Positions 47,010 through 57,458 of a stretch of 64,000 nucleotides of DNA are shown here, in pieces. The notes beneath the pieces are model-generated. The model was given only the letters and a program-made list of their open reading frames with translations. It searched no databases and was not told the DNA's origin. The position numbers and the translations under genes were made by a program. This DNA is from Conoideocrella luteorostrata (taxonomy: Eukaryota > Ascomycota > Sordariomycetes > Hypocreales > Clavicipitaceae), in assembly GCA_032433595.1 (NCBI GenBank), contig JASWJB010000016.1:1-64000 (forward strand). The letters run 5' to 3'. Within the stretch, counting starts at the first letter, position 1; each line of letters starts with the position of its first letter.

Positions 47010-47546
47010 ATGGCGAGGAAAATTACCAAGGATGATCTAGCTGTAGCTACTCCGGTTGGGCCATTCTGTGCTATTTATTTCTTAGCGGACGGCAAGACTA
47101 TCGCCAAAACCGGAGAGAACACTCGCCTGGCTGAAGCCAACACCATGAGATTCATCCGTGAGAATACTGATATCCCCGTCCCAGAGGTTTATGAAGCATA
47201 TACGGATAACGAAACCGGCCATGTATGTATTGTTATGGAGAAAGTTGAGGGTCAAACGCTCCATGAGGCATGGCCTAGCTACGATGATGCAGATAAAGAG
47301 ACGGTCGTCCAGCAGCTTCGGGGGTACTTTAACGAATTAAGACGCCTCAAGAGCCCTACAATTAGCTGCACTGATGGATCACCGTGCGATGATCAATACT
47401 TCGATGATGATATTGGGGGCTATGGACCATACTCTACGGAAGAAAGTTTCAACCAGGGTTTAGTGAGTGCATGGACGAAGGGGCGGGAGGACGATGCCTT
47501 TATACTATTTGGTAAAGCTGGTGGTGTTAGTGGAGCGGAACAGTGA
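47010..47546 (+). pseudogene. Truncated APH-fold phosphotransferase
   Basis: 178 codons starting MARKITKDDLAVATPV. It carries the N-lobe of the aminoglycoside phosphotransferase/choline kinase-like fold common in fungi: an AKTGENTRLAEANTMRFIRE segment, then TDIPVPEVYEAY, HVCIVMEKVEGQTLHEAW and LRRLKSPTISCTDGSPCDDQ. The C-lobe, with the catalytic HGD and the metal-binding DWE motif found in family members of about 270-300 aa, is missing. I could not find it in any frame of the next 300 bp. It is therefore probably non-functional, or a short non-catalytic protein. Substrate of the family is generally unknown in fungi. Confidence 0.72.
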
Positions 47547-48879
47547 CCCAATTCTTCGCTGCGACCGCCTGAGCTGTGGCAAAGTGAAGCCTTGAATGAG
47601 TGATATTGTTGGACACAGCTCCCATGATGTAGAACTTAGAATTGTTACCAATGAAATTTATTGACATTAATTAGTAGCAAAACCTACTTGTGATAACACC
47701 CGTTGCCAGTCATGCACAGATATATGTGACAAGCAACAACGTGGCTTACACTATTATAGGTAAATGAATGTATTAGCCCCAGATTGAGCTAGATTGAGCT
47801 AGATTGAGCCAGACTTTCTTTCAACCTTGTGAAGTTGATACATTTCAGAGAAAATCGGCCAAGACGAGTCGGCCTTGTACTGGATTCAGCTGTTTGATCG
47901 TACCTGGGCTTTCGTTTGTGGCTTAATCGGCCTGCTCCGACGTCACTGTGCGCCTGTAGCTAGGTACGCTGAGAGTTGGCGCTTGTTTTGGTCTTGTCTT
48001 GTCTTATTTTGGAGCAAAATAATACCTTAACGTTAGGACTGGAAAATTATTAATCAGGTAAATTAAGACAAATTGACAAACTCGCACAATATATTTTCCT
48101 GTGAAGATGTGCTTTGATTGCCGGCGCAAACGACTGTGTCGTACTTTTCAAGCAAATCATCGTTGTTCCTTTACTTCCCTTTCCTGGGTGGAGGCAGCCG
48201 TGAGCTCGCTGAGAATGTTTTCATGCACATATGCTACAAGTTCCCCTTGACGAACTGACAAGCCGGCTTCCTCAGAATATGTAGCAGGATTACACAACCT
48301 TGGGTGCCAAATGAATGACAGGGGTTGCATGGGCTGGGAACATTCTGCAGGTACTCGGCGGGTGACCACATCACATCAATACATGCAGTAGGCTTTTGGC
48401 CAGAGTATTGTGCCTCTCCAGAATATCAGCATGGTGTAGCACACTCTTTCGGCACCTCGGAGGTATGCCACTGTCCTAAGTCTACAGAATGGAAGGCAGT
48501 CGCAGCAGCAGACTCCTATTGTTTATCTGAGATGAATTTTCGGCCCACCAAGCATCGCATTTTCCGAGCAAGTCAGCGGTGGTCATTCCAAGAGCACCGT
48601 CATTTAAGAAAAAGTCTACGCCATTGTTTCACTTATCGGAGATATCAGCTGCTATTTATGGAAGATCAGGACGGTTGTTGTTACTTAGATAATTGCTTTT
48701 GTAAGCGCCGATTTTCAATTCTTTTGGGCAAAACTAACCAACAAACAAAAAAGCCAAGAATAACCTCTGTAGATGCTTAGATTCGAGAACCAATCTCTTC
48801 CAGACCGGGAGGCTATGGGAAAATAACCGACGTCCTCGGTAAGCCTTCGAAAAACACAAACCCGCAATCCAACGATCAG
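47547..48879. other. Gene-free, possibly degenerate sequence
   Basis: Contains a 10-bp tandem repeat (47781-47810). Open frames on both strands near 48157-48780 lack ATG starts at sensible places and show no family resemblance; they may be relics of an old gene. Confidence 0.4.
47781..47810. repeat. Three tandem copies of AGATTGAGCT
   Basis: Two perfect copies and one with a final C (AGATTGAGCC). Confidence 0.9.
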
Positions 48880-49461
48880 TTAATAATCGGGGGACAGCGA
48901 GCCAAGCCTAATAGCCACTCCACAGTCAATAGCATGAACGAGCTCCGAAGCCATAATGCGCATATAATTTGCAGCAAAGGTCTCCTGATATAATCCATCT
49001 TCCGAAAAAAGATAGGAGTCATGCTGCAAATATTCTATAATCTGTCGCTTAAGAAGGGAATGGTTCAGAGATCTGAGCTTGTTTACGAGCTGAATTAATC
49101 GTTTCCGCTCATGCAAACTCAGCCTGCCGGCTGGATTCTTAACCCATGATGGCTGATCTGTCAGCTCATGAGAATATATTACTCCACCGAGCTTCCAGAT
49201 ATGGCCCTTTGTAAACACACCGTTCGGTATGAGACTTGTGTAAATAAACCGACATCCTTTGTTGAACGATAAGCTGCGTGTACCTATTCTGTGATGTGTG
49301 TTAACATAAGGGCGGTGTGACCTGGGAATAGTGTGGATCGGGCAGTACAAATACGTACAATGGACACCAATTTCGAGTTCATGCCCACTGTCATCATGGC
49401 CTAACCTGAATGTTTGCAAGGCCAAATTTCCGAACGATACAATTTGACAGGAATATAATTC
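48880..49461 (-). pseudogene. C-terminal remnant of a fungal protein
   Basis: A frame open from 49461 to a stop at 48880 without any plausible start codon; a TGA lies just upstream at 49464. The translated piece has a coherent protein look: HELEIGVHCTYLYCPIHTIP, GVFTKGHIWKLGGVIYS, AGRLSLHERKRLIQLVNKLR and ETFAANYMRIMASELVHAI. It resembles tail regions I associate with multicopy fungal proteins near HET genes, but I cannot name the family. No upstream exon was found in the 700 bp before it. Most likely a 5'-truncated relic, or the last exon of a gene whose earlier exons I missed. Confidence 0.5.
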
Positions 49462-50165
49462 TCAAATTCCCTGGGTTTGGTTCGCTAGGCGACCCGGCAA
49501 CTATCACCAACCTAATAATCTGGATAGTATTAAAGGTAAGGATCATAGCATCAGACAGCCTTCATTTTATCTGTTTAAATTCTCCCTAGGAGATTTGAGA
49601 TGAGGAATTTATCATCTACCCACGTATCCTCTTTGGGCGGACGACCATGCCAATGTAAAAGGTGTTGGTGCTTTCTAGCCCTCAGTTAGACTCCCAAAAC
49701 ATCCACGCCCGCGTCGAAACCTTGCCAACTTGCCTCAAATTTACTAAGCTCTTGCGTATCTATGATGTGTTTTCTTGGCTCCCAGGTCATGGTGGCCTCT
49801 GATTATTTCACCAGGAAGTTGTATTACCTCCAGCGAGCAAGTAAGCAATCTATTTAATAAATATCTAGATGGACACCTGGGTAGGCTGCTTAGATGGATT
49901 TCTGCGCTATATTGTCTGTATATTTATTTAATTACTCTTTTCTGGTTCTAAGCCTCTAACCCTTGACCTTGTTTGGTGATTGATGATCTTTCGGGGCTGG
50001 GCCGTTCGGGGCAATCAGTGCCTTCCACAAAGTATCACTAGTAAACTATAATTGGAAACTCGAGTTCTATTCTGCCTGATGCACTTTAGGGCCGTATGGG
50101 CCAGCGACTATTCCCGGTAGCTTGCGGCACCAAAATAAGTAGGCCCTTTCGCGTTTGCAACAGAC
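49462..50165. other. Gene-free spacer
   Basis: AT-rich in parts (49850-49940). No gene seen. Confidence 0.4.
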
Positions 50166-50366
50166 CTATTGCGGTTGTCTTTCGTCACGTTCCTCCTCAA
50201 TATACGTGGTTTCCGACTTGCCAATAGCCCCGACTCGCTTTGCTGCGGCCCGTGCTCTTCGGGTTAGGGGAACATAACCTTTGCGCCGTTTTTGTTGTTC
50301 CACAACCACTCCTACCCCGGAGCCGCAGTTTTCCTTCACCGATGAGTTGACGTTATTGTGGACGAA
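50166..50366 (-). pseudogene. Out-of-frame tail of the HET gene
   Basis: In a different frame from the HET ORF, codons from 50357 to the stop at 50168-50166 read NNVNSSVKENCGSGVGVVVE, then QQKRRKGYVPLTRRARAAAK, RVGAIGKSETTYIEEERDER. This basic tail has a protein-like composition and abuts the HET stop codon at 50336. The simplest reading is a one- or two-base change within about 50358-50368 that shortens the HET protein by about 60 residues. Confidence 0.55.
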
Positions 50367-52270
50367 ACCTTAACTGCGTATGAAGACCATTCAGTACGAC
50401 AAATCTTTGCAGCCAAGCCGAGACGTAGACGATCAATGACCGATGGTTGCAGGGTGCTCTGGTGACGTATTATAGTGCTATCCAGATCGGTTTGCACAAT
50501 AAGGACCAGTAGATCTTCAGCATCGAATCGAACTTCGAAATGTTCCATCTGAGAGTGTAAAGCATGCTCGTCTTTTGATACTCCTGCTAATCTTCGATGA
50601 GGGTGTCGCAAACCTCGTCCAACAACCGCAAATTTGTCCCCTTGTTGTCTTAAGACGAGACATGCATTATGGTCTGAATGTCCAGGTCGAGAGCGCGCCA
50701 CCGCCACCCAGTCATTAGGTCTTGCTGATGCAGCTAGAAGTATTGCTTCATAATTGCCAATTTCATCAATTGGTGTATAAATACGGAATAGGTGAGCCTC
50801 GGTATTAACAGTGCTGGTAACTACCACGGCTGAACAGTGTAAAGTGTCATCTTTGTCCTCACTCTTGTCGACTCGCTCCCAGCAGTTCGAGGATGGTAAT
50901 TGCCAAGCAAACCAAAAATTATCTCTATATCTCCCCGAAAAAAAGCCTCGTGTAATTTGCGGCCAAGGCAAAAGTTCCGGACCCTGACGTAGTTCGGTGG
51001 CGCGCTTGAACTCCTCAGATGCTGATGTTACCCCAATGACTCTCACGAGAGCGGCGGCTGTAGGTAACACAGAAGTACCATGGTGCTCAGCAACCTGATG
51101 CTGCCGCACTTCGATGCCATGAAGCTCGGCCAACTTTTCAAGTACTTGTATAGTGAGATGAAAGATTGATATCTTATAGTTAGGGACGATCGGATCGAGT
51201 TCTTTCCAGTTTATCACTGCCAACGTGCCATAGACGCGATCTCGCGGATCTTGACATTTCAAGTCTTGCATCATCATAATTGCAGTATAGAGCTGGGAAT
51301 ATTCGATCCGTCTAGCTTGCAATAACTCTGAAGTTCTATACAAAGGGAAATTTCGGAGAGGAAACCTTCGCAGAAATGGTAGCATCCCGATCCAGCCAAT
51401 TGCATGCCTACGGAGGCTTGAGACTGCAGTGGTTCGACAGAGGTTAATGATATTGAATACCTCGATTCTGTGAATCCTGTGTGTCGGCGTCAGGCTAAGC
51501 CATTTAACAAAACTTTTGGATCTTAGAGTACAAAGATACGTCCAAGTGTTGATCAGAAGGCATGTCATGGTAACTAAGTTTTCAAAAGGCTGGAAATTCC
51601 CCCCGCAGCACAAAGTTATCGATTGAGCCAAGAACAACTCTTGTGCCACCCAGACACGGGAGAAGTACGGCCGCTTAGCGAATACAGAGTAACTCGTGAG
51701 AAGCCTTCTTATATCCAAGTAAGGAATGCTTCCTTTCCATTTGAGCAGTGACCAACAAGTGCTCTTGCTAGAGGGCGTGTTTGGCTGATACTCCACACTG
51801 CCGGAGGGGTGGCCGCGGTACTTCCATAGCATACGCCAGAGGAAGTCGGAGTCGTCCGCAGTGGCACCAACACAAGCCAAAACACAATCTGCTCGCCGAA
51901 ATATATCACCCATCATTTGAACCTGGTAGCCTTTCTCGTCATCATTACTTTGGTTTATGCAAATGGCATCCACCCAGTGATATCGGCTGCCGCCGTGCCA
52001 GTAAGCTTGTTTCAGCACATACAGGCAGCTCGATCGAACGCGGTGGAGTTCTCCATTGATGTGAATAAATTCTGTTTGAATGGCGTCACCCCAGGCATAG
52101 GAGATGGCGTGATATCTCGGAGCGTGAGCTAGATGCCAGGTAGTCAGCCGACACTGACATTTAACACCACCAGCTTCATCAAACCCCTGTACTTGGAGCA
52201 AGCGGATAAAACCTTTGTTTTCAGGCAGAGCTTCATAACAAAAGCTGGAGTTAGCAGTCGTGGAAGTCAT
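50336..52270 (-). CDS. HET-domain (heterokaryon incompatibility) protein
   Basis: Single exon, 644 aa as it stands. The HET domain spans about residues 50-215, with the three classic blocks: YHAISYAWGD, RYHWVDAICINQSNDDEKGYQ with MGDIFRRADCVLACVG, and SRVWVAQELFLAQ. A middle region has DPRDRVYGTLAVI, the usual motif after the HET domain. HET proteins trigger cell death on fusion with a non-self partner, and many act like innate immune receptors. No NACHT, WD40 or ankyrin part is present. The last codons (SSTITSTHR) look like a frameshifted end, because a conserved-looking tail follows in another frame (50166-50366). Confidence 0.88.
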   Translation of the reverse strand: MTSTTANSSFCYEALPENKGFIRLLQVQGFDEAGGVKCQCRLTTWHLAHAPRYHAISYAWGDAIQTEFIHINGELHRVRSSCLYVLKQAYWHGGSRYHWVDAICINQSNDDEKGYQVQMMGDIFRRADCVLACVGATADDSDFLWRMLWKYRGHPSGSVEYQPNTPSSKSTCWSLLKWKGSIPYLDIRRLLTSYSVFAKRPYFSRVWVAQELFLAQSITLCCGGNFQPFENLVTMTCLLINTWTYLCTLRSKSFVKWLSLTPTHRIHRIEVFNIINLCRTTAVSSLRRHAIGWIGMLPFLRRFPLRNFPLYRTSELLQARRIEYSQLYTAIMMMQDLKCQDPRDRVYGTLAVINWKELDPIVPNYKISIFHLTIQVLEKLAELHGIEVRQHQVAEHHGTSVLPTAAALVRVIGVTSASEEFKRATELRQGPELLPWPQITRGFFSGRYRDNFWFAWQLPSSNCWERVDKSEDKDDTLHCSAVVVTSTVNTEAHLFRIYTPIDEIGNYEAILLAASARPNDWVAVARSRPGHSDHNACLVLRQQGDKFAVVGRGLRHPHRRLAGVSKDEHALHSQMEHFEVRFDAEDLLVLIVQTDLDSTIIRHQSTLQPSVIDRLRLGLAAKICRTEWSSYAVKVSSTITSTHR

Positions 52271-53126
52271 GGCTATGGTTTCGCCGAATCTTACCAGCGT
52301 CTCAGCCTCTTTCTAAAATCACGCAAAAATTTGGTAGAACTTAGAGATTAATAGAAGCAGCATTGAGTTAGGTGTAAGCTTTTCAACCCCGCACTGCATG
52401 CTCAAAAATTCCACATTACGCGCTCAACAGCAGCCTTTAGGCAGCTATACAACTTAGTTGTGGACAAAACGAAAGCCACCAACTGATCAAAAGGACATTC
52501 TCACAGGGCCAAAGGCTATTGATACAGGTTGGCCACAAACACTGGTGTTCACGAGACACCAGAACCGAAAGGCGCTAGTTAACTATTCCCCTGCACAGTT
52601 GACCAGCCATGCATGCTAATAAATAAAGACTTACAACATGGTCACCTTTGTGGAGCGGCACTGCCACAACAGCCCCGGATAATAAATGGTCGCGAGGCGG
52701 CTTTTGCATCACCAAGCACATAATTACGATGCTCCGAGGTTAAATCCTGAGTAGCAAAGTCTAGCTGTGGTATCCGTCGCGACATACTCCGTATAGGTAT
52801 TTTGAACGTCGGTCACTAACATCAGCCCTTGCTTCCAACGGCAGCTTCGCGACTGTGCAAGCAAGCCTTGATTACGCAGGCCTGCAGTGTCGGTCACTCG
52901 ATAAGCAATCGACGGCCCACGGACCTCACACCTGACCAGTTAGTATCCGTGAACAATGATACCCGGACCCGGATGTGCTGAGTAAATTTCATAGTTACAT
53001 GAAGACTTGTCATTGCGGCGCGTAGTCCTCGTGCGTTATTGGCCAAGGTAGCATGCAAGCCTTACGGGGAGGCTATTTTCTGTTTGCCCGCCTGAAGAGC
53101 CTAGCTAACATGCGCTATTCTAATTA
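52271..53126. promoter_or_regulatory. HET promoter and LysM upstream sequence
   Basis: Contains TACTCCGTAT near 52786. I looked for a signal-peptide exon for the LysM domain here and found none convincing. Confidence 0.4.
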
Positions 53127-53306
53127 ATGCAATCTGAGGCGTCGAGTTGCTGCAAGACTTTCTACAAGGTCAAATCGGACGACGGATGCTATGACATTGC
53201 CCATAACTACAAGATCGCGCTGGATGATTTCTATAGATGGAATCCAGCCGTCAAAAATGACTGCACAGGGTTGCAAGCGGATGTATATGTCTGTGTTGGC
53301 TTGTAG
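53127..53306 (+). pseudogene. Solo LysM domain, probably a 3' exon or relic
   Basis: A 59-codon frame from an ATG at 53127 to TAG at 53304. It encodes one fungal-type LysM domain: CCKTFYKVKSDDGCYDIAHN, then ALDDFYRWNPAVKNDC and GLQADVYVCVGL, with conserved Cys and the WNPAV motif. LysM domains bind chitin or N-acetylglucosamine oligomers, and secreted LysM effectors mask fungal chitin from host immunity. There is no signal peptide. A branch-point-like GCTAAC at 53104 followed by the first AG at about 53136 suggests that the true 5' boundary may be a splice acceptor, making this the last exon of a larger, lost or undetected gene. Confidence 0.7.
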
Positions 53307-53496
53307 CTCCTGGAGTAGGCGAGGTGTGTGATACTCCTACCGTACGCGTTTGGATAGTATATAACTACTTGGGCACAATATTCATTCAAAAGCAGTTGAA
53401 AAGTCTTCATGTCATATACATTGTACTAAATGTAAAGTATAATACAATAAATCTGCAAGATTTCCTGTGCCAAAATCTTCGTGCATGTATGTACCT

Positions 53497-55095
53497 TCAC
53501 ACATCATTCAGCCTATATGCCCGCTCGAATGAAGGGTCCAGCCGGTGTCGCTCGACTGCCCCCCGGCCCTCAACTACGTTATTGGAATAATCGCATTCGC
53601 CAAAGGGGTTCAAACCGTCGCTGTACAAGAATGAGTCAGCAGCCTTGTCGACCAAGACAAAGCGTCCCGGTGTCTGGTGCATCTCTCGTTGAAGCGCAAT
53701 TGTCACTTTGGGTCTCTGTGCTACAGATCGTTTCCTCCAATCGAGCGTGTCACGGATTTCACACAGCAGATTCTTGTAACAGTCGTCACCGTCCAAGAAG
53801 GCAAGATAGCTCAGCTCCAGAGAACGAAGCGAATCGGGTAGAGCCTCCAGGAGGGAGACGAGATCCGACTGCTTGACCAGGAATTGCGACAGTCCAAAAT
53901 GCTTCAAGCGCGGCCATCTGTCAATTGGGAATATCGTTTGTAGAGGCAGTAAAAGGTCCTCCTCGAAATCTTCAGGGTCGGCTATTTGCGCCGGAAACCC
54001 ATTGGCGTCAATGTCCATGGTGCTCGACAAGGCGATATGCTCCAAATCTTTTGCCTCAGCCAACGCCTCGCGCAAGTACCCGCTGCGGTACGACACCCAA
54101 TTTTCGTGCTCAAGAAAGCCAGTAAATAGGGCGAGATGCAGGCGCCGGAATCCAGGCTTCTTTAGCAACGCGGCAAAGTCGTCGTACTCCCGACAAGGCT
54201 GATCGAAAATGTGGCAGTTGATGCCAGTATCCATATGGTGCACATTGACGATAAACTCGGATACCTGATGCTCAGTTTCGGCCAGAGTCCTTGTTAGTAC
54301 CCGAAAACCACGCCATTTCTCCCTGTAGTCTTCAATGCTGCAGTCGGGACCGTACAGCCGCTGATGCTCACTGCCTTGCCACGGAAAGGCTTCGATGGGA
54401 GCGGAGTGGTGCTCAGCGCGAGGCCATCCGCGAGGCAAAGGATATCCGAAGCCCTCTGGAAAGGATCGAATCATGGGGGATTCATAGACTGGGTTCAAGA
54501 GGACCCCATGGGCTGCCGGTGTGAGCGTGATTCGTTTCAAGGATGGAAAGCGCTGCAGCCCGTATTTGAGCGCCTGCACATCTGATGCAGACTCCAGAAC
54601 CGTCACTTGATCCTGAAGCAGCTGCTTATAGTAACTCCAGGAGCTTTCGAGAGTTAGAACATGGTCTGGTAGCTTGTTGTCGCTGGTGGGAGACACGTTG
54701 AAGCAGTGCTCCAAACTGTTCTGGCGGCCTTCGCTGAACCAGCGCGGACAGTCGGTCGTCCCCGCCACGGTATCGTCAGATCTCTGCCCATTCGATCGAA
54801 TGCGATCCCGCGACAAATCGGCGTCGCTCAGGAGCCTCGCGTCATCCCAGATGATTTCGGTGACACCATGGCGAAAGGCGTCATGATTAGCAACAGCCCG
54901 AAAAACTTGTATGTTGAGTGAATTGGCAGAGAGAAAGACGCGGCCGAGACGAAGATGGGCAACATCCCTCACAGCCCTGCATGTGGCACGGAGGTTCTTA
55001 ATGTCACGATTCGCCAAATACGCCAACACGGTATGCAGCAGTTCTTTGGGTAGCCTAGACAAAATACATATAGCTATCTCAGAGCCCGGTGCCAT
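53497..55095 (-). CDS. F-box protein
   Basis: Single exon, 532 aa from the ATG at 55095 (MAPGSEIAICILSRLPKELL); no ATG lies further upstream in frame. The F-box is at about residues 9-55: LSRLPKELLHTVLAYLANRD, then LRATCRAVRDVAHLRLGRVF. F-boxes bind Skp1 and recruit substrates to SCF ubiquitin ligases. The remainder resembles leucine-rich-repeat-like folds typical of fungal F-box proteins (RWPRLKHFGLSQFLV, SLLEALPDSLRSLELSYLAF). Substrate unknown. No disruption is seen, unlike its neighbours. Confidence 0.83.
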   Translation of the reverse strand: MAPGSEIAICILSRLPKELLHTVLAYLANRDIKNLRATCRAVRDVAHLRLGRVFLSANSLNIQVFRAVANHDAFRHGVTEIIWDDARLLSDADLSRDRIRSNGQRSDDTVAGTTDCPRWFSEGRQNSLEHCFNVSPTSDNKLPDHVLTLESSWSYYKQLLQDQVTVLESASDVQALKYGLQRFPSLKRITLTPAAHGVLLNPVYESPMIRSFPEGFGYPLPRGWPRAEHHSAPIEAFPWQGSEHQRLYGPDCSIEDYREKWRGFRVLTRTLAETEHQVSEFIVNVHHMDTGINCHIFDQPCREYDDFAALLKKPGFRRLHLALFTGFLEHENWVSYRSGYLREALAEAKDLEHIALSSTMDIDANGFPAQIADPEDFEEDLLLPLQTIFPIDRWPRLKHFGLSQFLVKQSDLVSLLEALPDSLRSLELSYLAFLDGDDCYKNLLCEIRDTLDWRKRSVAQRPKVTIALQREMHQTPGRFVLVDKAADSFLYSDGLNPFGECDYSNNVVEGRGAVERHRLDPSFERAYRLNDV

Positions 55096-57458
55096 TGCCG
55101 GAGGGGAAGTGCTTATGTGTGCATCAAAACGAGGCAAGGAAAAAAAAAGGAATGTTGTGCCATGGATATGATGACCAGTTAAAAAAGACGGGCGAATACT
55201 ACGGAGTAGTATTGTGTCGATTCTAATTTAGATAAGGCTATAATAATATGCTGCGCAAAAATAGCTTCCTGTCTCCACATACGTTGCTAATTTAACCATC
55301 TGGCGTGCATGCAACCAAAAAAAATATTATGGTATACGGAGTACTAAATATCCACTATAAATCTTATCTAATAAATTAGCAAAGCTTTTCTCGTCTTACA
55401 TCTCCTTTCCTAATTTAAACGATGTCTTTTAGCGTTAACAAAAAGGTAGTTGCATAGTGTTTGTAGAGGAAGCTGTTTTTGCGCAATACAATAAATTAAC
55501 AAGGGATTAAGACAAGGGTTTTGTTCAGTGTGCCTTGGTTAATAGATGATGGCAGCCGATTTTGTCTGTGAAAATTGTTATTGTTGGCAAAGGCAAGAAG
55601 TGTTCGTCAGGGTGGACCAACTGCCGGCTTGGCTTCGTCTAATATTAATATTAATAACAAATTGAAGCAAATTGAAGTATCGACTACGCCAGCCGATGCC
55701 CTCGGGACAGTCAAGTCGCCTGGTATATAAACTATTCAGTACGCGTATTAAACAGGCCGCCATACCGCATCCGCCTTAGCCGTACACCAAACCCACTGGG
55801 CCAACATGCTAATTGCGCCCAACTATACAAGTGGGAGAGCTTAGGTGAAGGTACGAAGAAGACGAAATGGTTCTTTACACTGGACTGTTGGGAATAGACC
55901 GGGGAGAAGCATCTCGCCAGATGTGGAGTATGACCTTGGGGTTTATTTAATCGAGTTATATACTAGAGTTATGTGCAAATCGGGTCGGCCAAGGTACAGA
56001 CATCTGGTGGCTTGATGAATGGCATGAAAGCAAGAGCAGACAGGAGCAGACCAGAGCAGAGCAAGGCACTGTGGCACGGGTAGTGGCGCAGCTTAGGGGG
56101 CGGGAGAAGAACCTTTCGTTCTTCAAGGCATATGGAATCAAAATCATGGGAACGGGAGAGTGACAAGATGTGGTTGTGTGTATTAAACCCACCACCGTAT
56201 CAAATTAGTAGAAATGTCTACGCGACCCTGGTTCAACCTAAGCAGCACCATTGCAAGCAGCAAATAAAGGAAGCAACGGACATTTCCACTAAGGGAGCGG
56301 CATCACCAGTGCAGGGGTACAGGCCAGAACACACTCAGTAAATATCCCCCGACATACTGGCCAAATTGCTGGAGCCCAGCCACCAGCAGCTAGTTACACA
56401 ACTCCCGAGCGCGGCGCTGCACGCAGCTTTACAAACAGCAAAGGATGCGGGGGCCAGCAACAGCGACTGGGATGAGCAGCCAAAAGGGGTTCATTGTGGA
56501 TGTCAGCCTAGTATGTGGGGGATCGCGTTAGCATTATCGGTCCGCACGGCAAAAGCTTTCACTCACTTGATTACTCCGTACTCCGTAGATTGATGCGCTA
56601 TTGCGGGGGCAAAGCTACCAGAGAGTACTAGTATACGGACGAGGTGTTAAAGGCTGGAAGACAGTTAATGCTTTGAACTGACTAGATTTATTCCGCCAAG
56701 TGTCTTCTTTCGAGGCTAGGAGCGGCATGCACTTGACGAGCCTGGCCTTTTGTAGATCAATCCCCGGCCTTGTCGTTTGCCTTAGTTATCTCATCACTCA
56801 GAAAACTCACCAGGTCGGTCGATTGACCCCACATGCAGCCTGCAATTGAGACTGCCAACCCGCACGAATTTAGTGGCGTGGGGCAGGGTTCACCATTGGC
56901 GCCGAGCAACCACGGCACATGCAACATCTCACGCGACAGTACGGAGTAGCCGCATTTGATATGCAGTTAAGTTTTCCTCTATTCGTCAGGAATTCATTGC
57001 TTGTATAATATTGATGCACATATACCCAATGAGCTCAAGCTCACTACCCCCATCACCCATCACTGATGCATTCGAGTTTGAATGCCAGCCAATACGATGT
57101 GACAGCTCTACTACCGACAACTTCAGACAAGCCACACCCTCCGCAGTCATACTTTTAGGGACTGGCGAATCAGACGTTGTTAGATGGTGAAGCGATCAGA
57201 TATTGGAGAGTGTTGGCTTTCAGATGTGACTCCTGCCTATGTGCACTGAATACTGCACCGCCATATTTATTACCTTTGAAAGTAGCCGCCTGAATCTTAA
57301 AACCTACCTTTCTTCAGCTCTTGTCTCAAAAAGTCCAAGACAGCGTCTTTTGATGAGCCGATTTTCTGTCAAACTCTGCTAGATTTGCGTTCGTCCTCTC
57401 CAACCTGCACTTTTTCTATCTCCCCACATTCTGCAAGTGTCTTTTTAACACCAAGTCC
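55096..57458. other. Gene-free stretch
   Basis: 2.4 kb. AT-rich between 55200 and 55680, including AATATTAATATTAAT near 55638. Motifs TACGGAGTAC at 55335 and TACTCCGTAC overlapping TACTCCGTAG at 56572-56588. No gene recognised. Confidence 0.4.

Noticed and set aside
48325..48780. 151-codon plus-strand frame and an opposing minus-strand frame (48157-48369)
   Set aside because: Both lack an ATG at the stated start and neither resembles a family; possibly degenerate sequence.
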